From the NCBI RefSeq assembly GCF_014764365.1, contig NZ_CP061718.1:3116501-3180500 (forward strand): a stretch of DNA of 64,000 bases. The letters are read 5' to 3'. Below are positions 19,097-28,500 of the stretch, one piece after another. Under the pieces are notes generated by a model that was not told the DNA's origin, ran no database searches, and saw only the letters and a list, made by a program, of their open reading frames with translations. The stretch comes from Roseococcus microcysteis. GTDB lineage: Bacteria; Pseudomonadota; Alphaproteobacteria; Acetobacterales; Acetobacteraceae. Within the stretch, counting starts at the first letter, position 1, and the number at the start of each line of letters is the position of its first letter. The position numbers were made by a program, and so were the translations under genes.

Positions 19097-19935
19097 TGGC
19101 GCCGCCCATCCTGGAGGTGGACGCGCTCTCCATGCGCTTCGGCGGGCTGAAGGCGGTGGACGAGGTCAGCTTCACGGCGCGTGCGGGCGACATCACCGCC
19201 GTCATCGGCCCCAATGGCGCGGGCAAGACCACGGTGTTCAACTGCATCACGGGCTTCTATCGCCCCACCTCCGGTCGGCTGCGCCTGCACCGCGACGGCC
19301 GCGCCACGGAATTGCAGAAGCTCCAGGGCCATGACATCGCGCGGGCGGGCATTGCACGCACCTTCCAGAACATCCGCCTCTTTCCCGGCATGACGGCGCT
19401 GGAGAATTTGCTGGTGGCGCAGCACCGGCCGCTGATGCGCGCCTCGGGCTTCGCCATCGGTGCCATCCTGGGCCTTTCGGGCTATCCGGCCGCCGAGCGC
19501 GCGGCCATCGCGCGCGCCACGCGCTGGCTGGAGGCAACGGGCCTGATCGAGCGCGCCGATGATCCGGCCGGCGCGCTGCCCTATGGCCAGCAAAGGCGGC
19601 TGGAGATCGCGCGGGCCATGTGCACCTCGCCCCTGCTGCTGTGCCTCGACGAGCCCGCGGCGGGGCTGAACCCGCGCGAATCCGTGGACCTCGCGCGGCT
19701 GCTGCGCGCCATCCGCGACGGCGAGGCCGCCGAGGGCGAGCCGCCCTGTTCCCTGCTGCTGATCGAGCATGACATGGGCGTGGTGATGGGCATCTCCGAC
19801 CGCGTGGTGGTGCTGGACCATGGCAAGAAGATCGCCGACGGCACGCCCGCCGAGGTGCGCGCCGACCCGCGCGTCATCGCGGCCTATCTGGGCGAGGGGG
19901 AGGAGGATGAAGCCCCCTCCGAGGCCGCGCCATGA
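19096..19935 (+). CDS. livG: Branched-chain amino acid-type ABC transporter, ATPase LivG
   Basis: 279 residues. Walker A GPNGAGKTT at about residue 40, Q-loop in RTFQNIRLFPGMT (the LivG-specific form), a degenerate signature ALPYGQQRRLEIARAM, Walker B LLCLDEPAAGLNP and switch His in LLIEHDMGVVM. The C-terminal extension with YLGEGEEDE is acidic. It pairs with LivF to power uptake. ATG 19096 overlaps the livM stop; the end overlaps livF. Confidence 0.95.
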   Translation: MAPPILEVDALSMRFGGLKAVDEVSFTARAGDITAVIGPNGAGKTTVFNCITGFYRPTSGRLRLHRDGRATELQKLQGHDIARAGIARTFQNIRLFPGMTALENLLVAQHRPLMRASGFAIGAILGLSGYPAAERAAIARATRWLEATGLIERADDPAGALPYGQQRRLEIARAMCTSPLLLCLDEPAAGLNPRESVDLARLLRAIRDGEAAEGEPPCSLLLIEHDMGVVMGISDRVVVLDHGKKIADGTPAEVRADPRVIAAYLGEGEEDEAPSEAAP

Positions 19936-20642
19936 CCATGCTGCACCTGGACAATGTCACCGCCGGCTATGGCGCGGTGCAGGCGCTGAAGGGCGTGACC
20001 ATCGAGGTCCATCCCGGCGAGATCGTGACGCTGATCGGCGCCAATGGCGCGGGCAAATCCACCCTGCTGATGACGCTCTGCGGCGACCCCCGCGCGCGTT
20101 CGGGCCGCATCACCTTCGAGGGGCGCGACATCACGCAGATGCCCACCCACGAGATCATGCAGCTCGGCCTCGCCCAGGCGCCGGAGGGGCGGCGCATCTT
20201 CCCGCGCATGACGGTGCGCGAGAACCTGCTGATCGGCGCGCAGGTGGCGGGCCACGACCCTGCGCCGGAGCTGGAGCGTGTCTTCGCCATCTTCCCCCGC
20301 CTGCACGAGCGCCAGGCGCAGCGCGGCGGCACGCTGTCGGGCGGGGAGCAGCAGATGCTCGCCATCGGCCGCGCGTTGATGTCGCGCCCGCGCCTCTTGC
20401 TGCTGGACGAGCCCTCGCTCGGCCTCGCGCCGCTCATCGTGCGCATGATCTTCGACACCATCCGCCGCCTGAACGAGGAGGAGGGGCTGACCGTGCTGCT
20501 GGTGGAGCAGAACGCGAACCAGGCGCTGCGCCTGGCCCATCGTGGCTATGTGCTCGTCACCGGCCAGATCACCATGGCGGGGACGGGCGCGGAATTGCTG
20601 GCGCGGCCCGAGGTGCGCGAGGCCTATCTGGGCGGGCATTAG
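19932..20642 (+). CDS. livF: Branched-chain amino acid-type ABC transporter, ATPase LivF
   Basis: 236 residues. Walker A GANGAGKST, Q-loop region LAQAPEGRRIFPRMTV (LivF-specific), signature LSGGEQQMLAIGRAL, Walker B LLLLDEPSLGLAP and switch His replaced by the usual LivF sequence LLVEQNANQAL. It ends YLGGH, the family norm. The operon is then interrupted by two palindromic repeats before the binding protein gene, so livF marks the end of the tightly overlapping part. Confidence 0.95.
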   Translation: MTMLHLDNVTAGYGAVQALKGVTIEVHPGEIVTLIGANGAGKSTLLMTLCGDPRARSGRITFEGRDITQMPTHEIMQLGLAQAPEGRRIFPRMTVRENLLIGAQVAGHDPAPELERVFAIFPRLHERQAQRGGTLSGGEQQMLAIGRALMSRPRLLLLDEPSLGLAPLIVRMIFDTIRRLNEEEGLTVLLVEQNANQALRLAHRGYVLVTGQITMAGTGAELLARPEVREAYLGGH

Positions 20643-20651
20643 CTTTTGTTG

Positions 20652-20758
20652 GGGAGGGCGCTTCACCGCTCCGGCGATTCCGCCTTCGCGGATCGCACTC
20701 CGTTGCCGGGAGGGCGATTCACCGCTCCGGCGATTTCGCCTTCGCGGATCGCACTCCC
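20652..20758. repeat. Two tandem copies of a palindromic intergenic repeat
   Basis: Copy 1 spans 20652-20702 and copy 2 20708-20758 (56-bp period). Both share the sequence TTCACCGCTCCGGCGATT-(C/T)-CGCC followed by TTCGCGGATCGCACTCC. Each is an imperfect inverted repeat: in copy 2 the arm GGGAGGGCGAT (20708-20718) faces ATCGCACTCCC (20748-20758) around the near-palindrome GGCGATTTCGCC. A third copy with different outer arms lies at 46882. The position between livF and the binding protein gene suggests an effect on the mRNA (differential stability or partial termination), which is inference. Confidence 0.8.
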
Positions 20759-20839
20759 GAAGCTTTCCTGTTCCCCCGCGCGCCGCGCTTCGACTAGCCT
20801 TTTCCCACGGCCGTCACGGCCCCATCCAGGAGGAACAGA

Positions 20840-21955
20840 ATGTTCAACAGACGTGTCCTGCTCGGCGCCACGGGGGCCGCCGCGCTCTCGGCGCCCTCCC
20901 TCGTCCAGGCGCAGTCCGGCCCCATCCGGGTGGCGTCGGTGGGCCCGATGACGGGCCAGTACGCCGCCTTCGGCACGCAGCTTCGCGTGGGCGCCGAGGC
21001 CGCGGTGGCCGACATCAACGCCGCCGGCGGCGTGATGGGACGGCAACTGGCGCTCGAGATCGGCGACGATGCCTGCGACCCGCGCCAGGCCGTGAGCGTG
21101 GCGAACCAGCTCGCCTCGCGCCGGGTGCGCTTCATCGCGGGGCATTTCTGCTCCGGCTCCTCCATCCCGGCGCGCGACGTCTATGCGGAGGAGGGCGTGC
21201 TGATGATGAGCCCCGCCTCCACCAACCCGCGCTTCACCGAGGAAGGGAAGTGGAACACCTTCCGCGTCTGCGGCCGCGACGACCAGCAGGGCCAGGTGGC
21301 GGGCAACCACATCGCGCGGCAGATGGGCGACCGGCGCGTCGCCATCCTGCACGACAACTCCGCCTATGGCCGTGGCCTCGCGGAGGAAACCAAGAAGGCG
21401 ATGAACGCGGCCGGCAAGCAGGAGGAGATCTTCGCCGCCTACACGCCCGGTGAGCGCGACTACAACGCCATCGTCTCGCGCCTGCAGGCGGCGAACATCC
21501 AGGTGCTCTACATCGGCGGCTACCACACCGAGAGCGGGCTGATCCTGCGCCAGGCGCGCGAGCGTGGGCTGAATTTGACGCTCATCGGCGGCGACGCGCT
21601 CGTGACCAACGAGTTCTGGCAGATCGCGGGCCCGGCGGGCGAGGGCACGCTGATGACCTTCGCCTCCGACCCCCGCCGGCGCTCCACGGCGGCCGAGGTG
21701 GTGGCCCGCTTCCGCGCCCGCAACGTGGACCCCGAGGGCTATGTCCTCTACACCTACGCCGCGCTGCAGATCTGGGCCGCGGCCATGGCGCGCACCAATG
21801 CCGATGACCCGCGCCGCATCGCCGCCACGCTGAAATCGGGCGGGCCGTGGCAATCGGTGCTGGGCCCCATCAGCTTCACCGACAAGGGCGACCCGACCGA
21901 GCCCGACTACGTCTTCTACCGCTGGAGCAACGGGGCCTACGCGGAGATCAGCTGA
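20840..21955 (+). CDS. livK: Branched-chain amino acid-type ABC transporter, periplasmic binding protein
   Basis: 371 residues with a Tat-like export signal (NRRVLLGATGAAALSAPS, cleavage near VQAQS). Type I periplasmic binding fold: IRVASVGPMTGQYAAFG, GHFCSGSSIPARDVYAEEG, RVAILHDNSAYGRGLAEE and the C-terminal DPEGYVLYTYAALQIWA. Ligand may be leucine/isoleucine/valine or another amino acid or amide, since this family has broad substrates. It lies after the permease/ATPase genes and a pair of palindromic repeats; GGAGG about ten bases before the ATG is a strong ribosome site, suiting the higher dose needed for a binding protein. Confidence 0.93.
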   Translation: MFNRRVLLGATGAAALSAPSLVQAQSGPIRVASVGPMTGQYAAFGTQLRVGAEAAVADINAAGGVMGRQLALEIGDDACDPRQAVSVANQLASRRVRFIAGHFCSGSSIPARDVYAEEGVLMMSPASTNPRFTEEGKWNTFRVCGRDDQQGQVAGNHIARQMGDRRVAILHDNSAYGRGLAEETKKAMNAAGKQEEIFAAYTPGERDYNAIVSRLQAANIQVLYIGGYHTESGLILRQARERGLNLTLIGGDALVTNEFWQIAGPAGEGTLMTFASDPRRRSTAAEVVARFRARNVDPEGYVLYTYAALQIWAAAMARTNADDPRRIAATLKSGGPWQSVLGPISFTDKGDPTEPDYVFYRWSNGAYAEIS

Positions 21956-21961
21956 AGCTTG

Positions 21962-23344
21962 TCAGGCCGGGGGCAGCGCCCCCGGCTCCGCCCGCAGGCG
22001 GATGGTGAAGACCGCGCCGCCGCCCGGATTGTCCGCGATCTCGATGCCGCCGCCATGGGCGCGGGCGATGGCCTCCGCGATGGACAGGCCCAGCCCCAGC
22101 CCACGCTTTTGCGCGCCCGGCTTGCGCCAGTTCCGCCGGAAGATGAGGGCGCGGTCCTCCGGCGCCACGCCGGGGCCGCGATCGGCGATGGCCACCGCCG
22201 CCTCCGGCCCCGCCCGCAGCGACACCGTGATCGTGGCGCCGGGGGGCGAATGGGACAGTGCGTTCTCGATCAGGTTCCGCAGCGCGCGGCCCACCGCCTC
22301 GCGGTTGCCGCGCACCGGGATGGGCGCCGCGGCCTCGGGCAAGTCCAGGCGCTGGTCGCGCTGCGCCGCGATGGAAGCGAGGCGCCGCCCGCTGCCCAGG
22401 GCCAGCGCGGCCAGGTCGAACACCTCCTGCCCGGACTGGGGCGCGCCGCGCGTCTCCGCCAGTTCCAGCAGGTCATCCACCAGGCGCGCCAGTTCCTGCA
22501 CATCCTGCCGCAGCCGCTCGCGCGCGGGGCTGGGGTCGAGCAGGTCCAGCTCCGCCTGCATGACGGCCAGCGGCGTGCGAAGCTCATGCGCCACCTCCTC
22601 GGAAAAGCCGCGCTGCCAGGCCAGCGCCTCGTCCAGCCGGTCCAGCCCGGCATTCACCGCGCGCAGCAGGGGCGCGACCTCGACGGGCACGCCCGCCTCC
22701 TCCAGCCGCGCGGGCCCGTCCTGGCCGATCAGCGCCGCCTCCCGCGCCGCCTTGCGCAGCGGGCGCAGGCTCAGCACCACCAGCGCGGTGTTGGCGGCGA
22801 AGAGCATCAGCGCCCCCAGCGCCAGCACCAGCAGCAGCGGCCCCAGCGCGGCCGGCGCCACATCGTCCAGCACGACATATTGCCGGTCCATGTCCTGGGC
22901 GATCTGCACCTCCAGCCGGCCCTGCGGCGTGGGCACGGCGCGGGTGATGCCCCAGAGGCTCGACCCGTCGCTGCCCTCGCGGAAATCGGCGGGCAGCGAG
23001 CCATCCTCGCGCCGGCGCGGCAGCACGCCCAGCGCGCCCGGCGAGGCCGCGAGCACCTCGCCCTCCCGCCCCAGCACGGCGAAGCGCATGGAGCCCTGCG
23101 CCGCGTCGAAGCGGCGCGCGACGCCGGGCGGCAGCGGCCGCGCCAGGCCGGCCACGCCCTCGCGCTGGAGGCGTTGCAGCACCTCCTCCGCCGAGGCGAG
23201 GATGCTGCGCCGGTGCTGCTCCCAGACGATGATGGCGATGGTCTGGTGAAACGCGACGGCGCCCACCAGCACCGCCAGCAGGCCGATGGCGGCGTGCAGC
23301 AGGGCGATGCGGCGGATCAGGCTGCTGGGCTTGGACGGGGGCAT
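21962..23344 (-). CDS. Sensor histidine kinase of a two-component system
   Basis: 460 residues. One transmembrane helix near residues 13-35, a periplasmic domain to about 165, a second helix (GPLLLVLALGALMLFAANTAL), a HAMP-like linker, then H-box EEVAHELRTPL with the phosphorylated His at about 253, N-box LRNLIENALSH, and ATP lid motifs IADRGPGVA and GLGLGLSIAEAIARAHGG. Divergent from its response regulator with a gap of only 44 bases. The neighbouring RND efflux genes suggest that it senses an envelope stress or metal, but the ligand is unknown. Confidence 0.92.
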   Translation of the reverse strand: MPPSKPSSLIRRIALLHAAIGLLAVLVGAVAFHQTIAIIVWEQHRRSILASAEEVLQRLQREGVAGLARPLPPGVARRFDAAQGSMRFAVLGREGEVLAASPGALGVLPRRREDGSLPADFREGSDGSSLWGITRAVPTPQGRLEVQIAQDMDRQYVVLDDVAPAALGPLLLVLALGALMLFAANTALVVLSLRPLRKAAREAALIGQDGPARLEEAGVPVEVAPLLRAVNAGLDRLDEALAWQRGFSEEVAHELRTPLAVMQAELDLLDPSPARERLRQDVQELARLVDDLLELAETRGAPQSGQEVFDLAALALGSGRRLASIAAQRDQRLDLPEAAAPIPVRGNREAVGRALRNLIENALSHSPPGATITVSLRAGPEAAVAIADRGPGVAPEDRALIFRRNWRKPGAQKRGLGLGLSIAEAIARAHGGGIEIADNPGGGAVFTIRLRAEPGALPPA

Positions 23345-23388
23345 CGCGTCAGGCTAGCGCGAGGCCCGCACGGACGATATCAGGCCCC

Positions 23389-24078
23389 ATGCGCGTCCTT
23401 CTCGTGGAAGACAATGCCCGGCTGGCGGCCCTGCTGTCGGAAGGGCTGCGCCGTTCCGGCTGGTTGGCCGAGAGCGTGGGCTCGCTGGAGGAGGCCGAGG
23501 CCGCGGTGGCCCTGGGCGAGTTCGACGCGGTGGTGCTGGATCGCGGCCTGCCGGATGGCGACGGGCTGGACCTGATCCGCCGCCTGCGCGCCCGCCCGGC
23601 CGCGCCGCCCGTGCTGGTGATGACGGCGCGCGGCGGGGTGGCGGAGGTGTGCCATGGCCTGGACCTCGGCGCCGATGACTACATCGTGAAGCCCTTCTCG
23701 CTGGCCGAGCTGGTGTCGCGGCTGAACGCGGCCAGCCGGCGCGGCGGCCGCGCCATGGCGCCGCTGCGCCTGGGCGAGCTGGCCTATGACCCCGTCTCGC
23801 GCGAGGTCACGGTGCGGGGCGCGCCCTTCGACCCGCCCCCGCGCGAACGCGCCCTGCTGGAGGCGCTGCTGCGCGCGGCCCCCCGCCCCGTCTCGAAGGA
23901 GGCGCTGGAGGCCAGGCTGGGCGGGCAGGACCGCCTGGCCCAGCCCAATGCCATCGAGGTCTCCGTGCACCGGCTGCGGACGCGCCTCGCCACGGCCCAG
24001 GCGGGCGCGGCCATCCAGACGGTGCGCGGGCTGGGCTACCGCCTGGCGGCCGCCGGGGAAGCCCCGCCGGAAGGCTGA
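23389..24078 (+). CDS. OmpR-family response regulator
   Basis: 229 residues. Receiver domain with acidic pocket E7-D8, phospho-acceptor D51 (VVLDRGLPDGDGLDL), T79 and K101 (YIVKPFS), followed by a winged-helix DNA-binding domain with QPNAIEVSVHRLRTRL and the VRGLGYRL wing. Its sequence is closest in pattern to the QseB / PmrA / TctD group. It is divergent from the kinase and convergent with the efflux adaptor. A likely target is the CTTACA direct repeat at 25450-25466. Confidence 0.93.
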   Translation: MRVLLVEDNARLAALLSEGLRRSGWLAESVGSLEEAEAAVALGEFDAVVLDRGLPDGDGLDLIRRLRARPAAPPVLVMTARGGVAEVCHGLDLGADDYIVKPFSLAELVSRLNAASRRGGRAMAPLRLGELAYDPVSREVTVRGAPFDPPPRERALLEALLRAAPRPVSKEALEARLGGQDRLAQPNAIEVSVHRLRTRLATAQAGAAIQTVRGLGYRLAAAGEAPPEG

Positions 24079-24083
24079 GGCGG

Positions 24084-25367
24084 TCAATCCATCGCCGCCG
24101 CGCGGTCCACGAAGAGCGCGCCGCCGCTGACCACCCGCGCCCCCGGCGCCAGGCCCTCCAGCACCTGCACCTGGCCGCCGCTGTTCAGCCCGGTGCGGAC
24201 GGGGCGCAGGATGAAGCGCGTGTCCTCCAGCGCCTCCCACACCGCGGCATCGGCGCCGCGCCGGATCAGCGCGGTGGCGGGCACGGCCAGCCCCTCCGCC
24301 GCGCCGCCCACGGCGATGCGGAAGGAGGCGAACATCTCGGGCTTCAGCAGCCGCTCGGGGTCCTGCACCGAGGCGCGCACGGCCAGCCGGCGCGTGGTGG
24401 CGTCGAGGCCCGTGGCCACATGCTCGATGCGCGCGGGAAAGCTCTGGCCGGGCAGGGCGTCCACCGTCACCCGCACCTCCTGCCCCACGCGGACCAGGGC
24501 GGCGTCCAGCTCGCGCACGGCGGCCACCAGCCACATCTCGTCGAGGTCCGCGATGGTGAAGACGGCCTCGGCCCCGCCGGCGTTCAGCCATTGCCCGGGG
24601 CCCACGCGCCGCTGCACCACCGTGCCCGCGATGGGCGCGGTGACGGCGATGACGGCGTTCACCCGCCGCGTGCGCTCGATCTCCGCGATGGCCTCGGCGT
24701 CGCGGCCCAGCACGCGCAGCCGGTCGCGCGCGGCGGCGAGCGCGGCTTCGGCGGTGTTGAGGTCGGCCAGCGCGTTGGCGAGTTCCGCCTCCGCCTGCTC
24801 CAGGTCGCGCCGGGCGGCGGCGCGGGCGGCGAAGAGTTCACGCTGCCGCGCCTCGTTGCGGCGGGCCAGGGTGGCGAGGTTGCGGGCGCGCGCCACGCCG
24901 TCGAGGCCGGCCAGCAATTCCTGCGCGGCGCCGGTCAGGTCCGTGGTCTCGATCTCGAAGAGCACCGCGCCCGCGCGCACCTCCTGGCCGGCCTCGGCGG
25001 CCACGCGCACCACGCGGCCGGTGTAGGGCGGGAAGACGGGGGTGGCGCGCATCTCATTGTAGGCGATGCGCCCCTCGGCCACGCGCTCGGGCCGGAAGTC
25101 GCGCAGGGTGGCGGGCTCGATGCGGAGCAGGCCGGTCTCGGCCGGCGAGAGGCGGAAGCTGCCATCGGGCAGGCGGCCGGACATGCTGGCGGCACTCGGC
25201 CGCACCAGGGCCACGGGCGGGGCCTCCATCGCGTGCCATGCGAGGCCGCCGCCGACGGCGAGCACGCCCGCGACAGCCCAGAGCAGCCGCCGGCGGCCGG
25301 GGCGCGGCGGGGCGGAGGACATGGGCGGGGCGGCGGGGGCGGTCTCGGCCGGGGGGTTCACATGCAT
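24084..25367 (-). CDS. RND efflux system periplasmic adaptor (HlyD / CusB-CzcB type)
   Basis: About 427 residues from ATG 25367 (MHVNPP); a later ATG (MSSAPPRPG) is possible. One N-terminal membrane helix (RRLLWAVAGVLAVGGGLAWHA) anchors it. Then come a first lipoyl half (VFPPYTGRVVRVAAEAGQEV), an Ala-rich alpha-helical hairpin of about 90 residues, the second lipoyl half (VTAPIAGTVVQRRVGPGQWL) and beta-barrel segments. It links the pump to the outer membrane channel. Unusually it is transcribed away from its partners, sharing a 184-bp divergent promoter region with the pump gene. Confidence 0.9.
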   Translation of the reverse strand: MHVNPPAETAPAAPPMSSAPPRPGRRRLLWAVAGVLAVGGGLAWHAMEAPPVALVRPSAASMSGRLPDGSFRLSPAETGLLRIEPATLRDFRPERVAEGRIAYNEMRATPVFPPYTGRVVRVAAEAGQEVRAGAVLFEIETTDLTGAAQELLAGLDGVARARNLATLARRNEARQRELFAARAAARRDLEQAEAELANALADLNTAEAALAAARDRLRVLGRDAEAIAEIERTRRVNAVIAVTAPIAGTVVQRRVGPGQWLNAGGAEAVFTIADLDEMWLVAAVRELDAALVRVGQEVRVTVDALPGQSFPARIEHVATGLDATTRRLAVRASVQDPERLLKPEMFASFRIAVGGAAEGLAVPATALIRRGADAAVWEALEDTRFILRPVRTGLNSGGQVQVLEGLAPGARVVSGGALFVDRAAAMD

Positions 25368-25449
25368 GCGTCGTGCGGTCCTGCGTCGGCTCCCGCGCGC
25401 CGGCCCGCCCGGCGCGGCATGGCCGGCGCATGCTGTGTCGCACGCCCGG

Positions 25450-25466
25450 CTTACAGCCGGCTTACA
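25450..25466. promoter_or_regulatory. Direct-repeat operator candidate for an OmpR-family regulator
   Basis: CTTACA occurs at 25450-25455 and again at 25461-25466, exactly 11 bp apart (CTTACA-GCCGG-CTTACA), in the divergent region between adaptor and pump genes. Two hexamers on the same face separated by five bases is the usual architecture for OmpR-family dimers, and PmrA/QseB-like regulators use CTTAA-type half sites. The response regulator at 23389 is the obvious candidate ligand. The site itself is seen; its function is inferred. Confidence 0.5.
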
Positions 25467-25551
25467 GCCGCGCGCGGCGCTATCTGCGCGCCGCGGCGGC
25501 GCTGTATAGCCGCGAAAGCCCTCCCTCCTGCCCTCCATCGGAACCGCCCGT

Positions 25552-28500
25552 TTGCGCCACATCGTCGCCATGTCGCTGGAGCGCCGTTCGCTGGTGCTTT
25601 TGCTCTTCGCCGTGTTCCTGGTCGTGGGCGGCTTCGCCTTCACCCGGCTCAACATCGAGGCCTATCCGGACCCGGTGCCGCCCACCGTCGTCATCATCAC
25701 GCAGAATGCCGGGCAGAACGCGGAGGAGATCGAGCGCACCATCACCATCCCGATCGAGGTGGCGATGTCGGGGCTGCCCAACCTCACCACCGTGCGCTCC
25801 ACCTCGCTGTTCGGCCTGTCGGACGTGCGGGTGCAGTTCAACTTCAACTACACCTATGACCAGGCGGTGCAGCAGGTGCTGAACCGGCTGGGCCAGCTCT
25901 CCAGCCTGCCGGAGGGGGCGGCGCCCGCCATCTCGCCCACCTCGCCCATCGGCGAGATCATGCGCTACCGCCTGGTGGGGCCGCCGGGCTACCCGCTGTC
26001 GGACCTGAACACGCTGCAGGAATTCGTGCTGGACCGCCGCTTCAAGCGCGTGCCGGGCGTGATTGACGTCACCACCTTCGGGGGCCTGACCAAGGCCTAC
26101 ACCGTGCAGGCCGATCTCGGCCGGCTGGCCGCGCATGGGCTCAGCCTGGACGGGGTGGTGGAGGCGGTGCGCCGCGCCTCGGTGAATGTGGGCGCGGGCA
26201 CCATGAACCTCGGTCCGCAATCCGTCGTGGTGCAGGGCATCGGGCTGATCCGCTCGGCGGAGGATCTGCGCGACGTGGTGCTGGGCAGCCAGGGCGGCGT
26301 GCCGGTGCTGCTCTCGGACGTGGCGACGGTCGAGATCGGCAACCGCCCGCGCCTGGGCATCGCGGGCCATGACACCGAGGATGACGTGGTGCTGGGCGTG
26401 GTGCTGATGCGCCGCGGCGAGCAGACGCTGCCCACCATCCGCGGCGTGCAGCAGGCGGTGGCCGAGATCAACGCGGGCGGGCTGCTGCCGCCCGGCGTGC
26501 GCCTCGTGCCGCTCTATGACCGCGAGGAGCTGGTCTCCACCACCACGGCCAAGGTGGTGAAGAACATCATCGAGGGCGTGCTGCTCATCCTCGTCATCCA
26601 GTGGCTTTTCCTGGGTGATCTGCGCGGGGCGCTGGTCATCGCGGCCACCATCCCCTTCGCCTTCTTCTTCGCCGTGCTGATGATGCTGGCGCGGGGGGAG
26701 AGCGCCAATCTGCTCTCGGTCGGCGCGCTGGATTTCGGGCTGCTGGTGGATGCGACCGTCATCATGGTCGAGAACATCTTCCGCCACCTGGCCATGGCGC
26801 GCCGCGCGCCGGGCGGGCCGCACCCCGTCGCCAAGACCGTGCTGCGCGCGGCGAATGAGGTGGCGCCGGCCATCTTCTTCTCGGCGCTGATCATCATCGC
26901 GGCCTTCCTGCCGCTCTTCACCATGGGCGGCATCGAGGGGCGCATCTTCGGCCCCATGGCCAAGACCTACGCCTATGCCATCGCGGGCGCGCTGCTCGCC
27001 ACCTTCACCATCACGCCGGTCCTCGCCGCCACCCTGTTCCGCGCCGACACGGAGGAGCGCGACACCGCCATCATGCGCGTGATCCGGCGCGGCTTCGACG
27101 TGGTCGCGGCGGCGGGGCTGCGGCGGCGCGTGCTGGCGCTGGGCCTGGCGGGCGCCATGGTCGTGGGCTCCATGGGCGTGCTGACGCGGCTCGGCGCCGA
27201 ATTCCTGCCGACGCTGGAGGAGGGCTCCATCTGGCTGCGCGCCACCATGCCCAGCACCATCTCGCTGGAGGACGGCAACCCGGTGGTGAACCGCATCCGC
27301 GCCGCGCTGCTGGAATTCCCCGAGGTCATCACCGTCACCTCGCAACAGGGCCGTCCCGACGACGGCACGGACAGCGCGGGCTTCTTCAACGCGGAATTCT
27401 TCGTGCCCCTGGTGCCGCAGGAACGCTGGACCACGGCGCGCGACCGCGACGGGATGGTGGCCGCGGTGAACCGCCGCCTGTCGGCGCAATTCCCGGGCGT
27501 GGAGTTCTCCTTCTCCCAGACCATTTCGGACAATGTGCAGGAGGCGGCCTCGGGCGTGAAGGGCGCCAATGCGGTGAAGGTGGTGGGGCCCGACCCCGCT
27601 GTCGCCTCGCGCATCGCGGACGCCGTGCGGCGCGAACTCGCGCAGGTGCAGGGCGTGGCCGACCTCGGCGTGCTGCTCTCGGTGGGGCAGCAGACGCTCT
27701 CCATCACGGTGGACCGCGGCCGCGCCGCGCGCCAGGGGCTGACCGTCGCCGACGTCAACACCGCACTCGCCGCCGCCGTGGGCGGGCAGGAGGCGGGGCG
27801 CGTCTTCGAACCGGGCGGGGATCGCAACTTCCCCATCCTGGTGCGCCTCGCGCCGCGCTACCGTGACGGCATCGAGGCCATCGGCCGCGTGCCGGTGGGC
27901 CCGACCGCCACGCTGGCCGATGTGGCGCGGATCGAGCTGATCTCCGGCCCCTCCTACATCTACCGCGAGAACTCCGCGCGCTACGTCCCCGTGCGCTTCT
28001 CCGTGCGCGAACGCGACCCCGCCGGCGCGGTGCAGGAGGCGCAGCAGCGCGTGGCGCGCAACGTCACGCTGCCGCCCGGCTATCACCTCGAATGGGTGGG
28101 CGAGTTCCGCAACCTCCAGCTCGCCATGGCGCGGCTGATGGTGGTGGTGCCCATCGCGCTCGCCATCATCGGGGTGCTGCTCTACGTGGCCTTCGGGCGG
28201 CTGCGCGAGACGCTGCTGGTCTTCTCCATGCTGCCGCTGTCCATCTCGGGCGGCGTGCTGGCGCTGGCGGTGGCGGGGCTGAACTTCTCGGTGCCGGCCG
28301 CCATCGGCTTCCTGGCGCTGCTGGGCATCACGGTGATGGAGGCCATCATCTTCCTCACCCACTTCAACCACCTGCGCGACCATGAGGGCATGGCCTGGAC
28401 GCCCGCGCTGGTGCAGTCCGGCGCGGACCGGCTGCGGCCGGTGATGATGACCTGCTTCGCCTCCTTCGCCGGCCTGCTGCCCATGGCGCTGGCGACGGGC

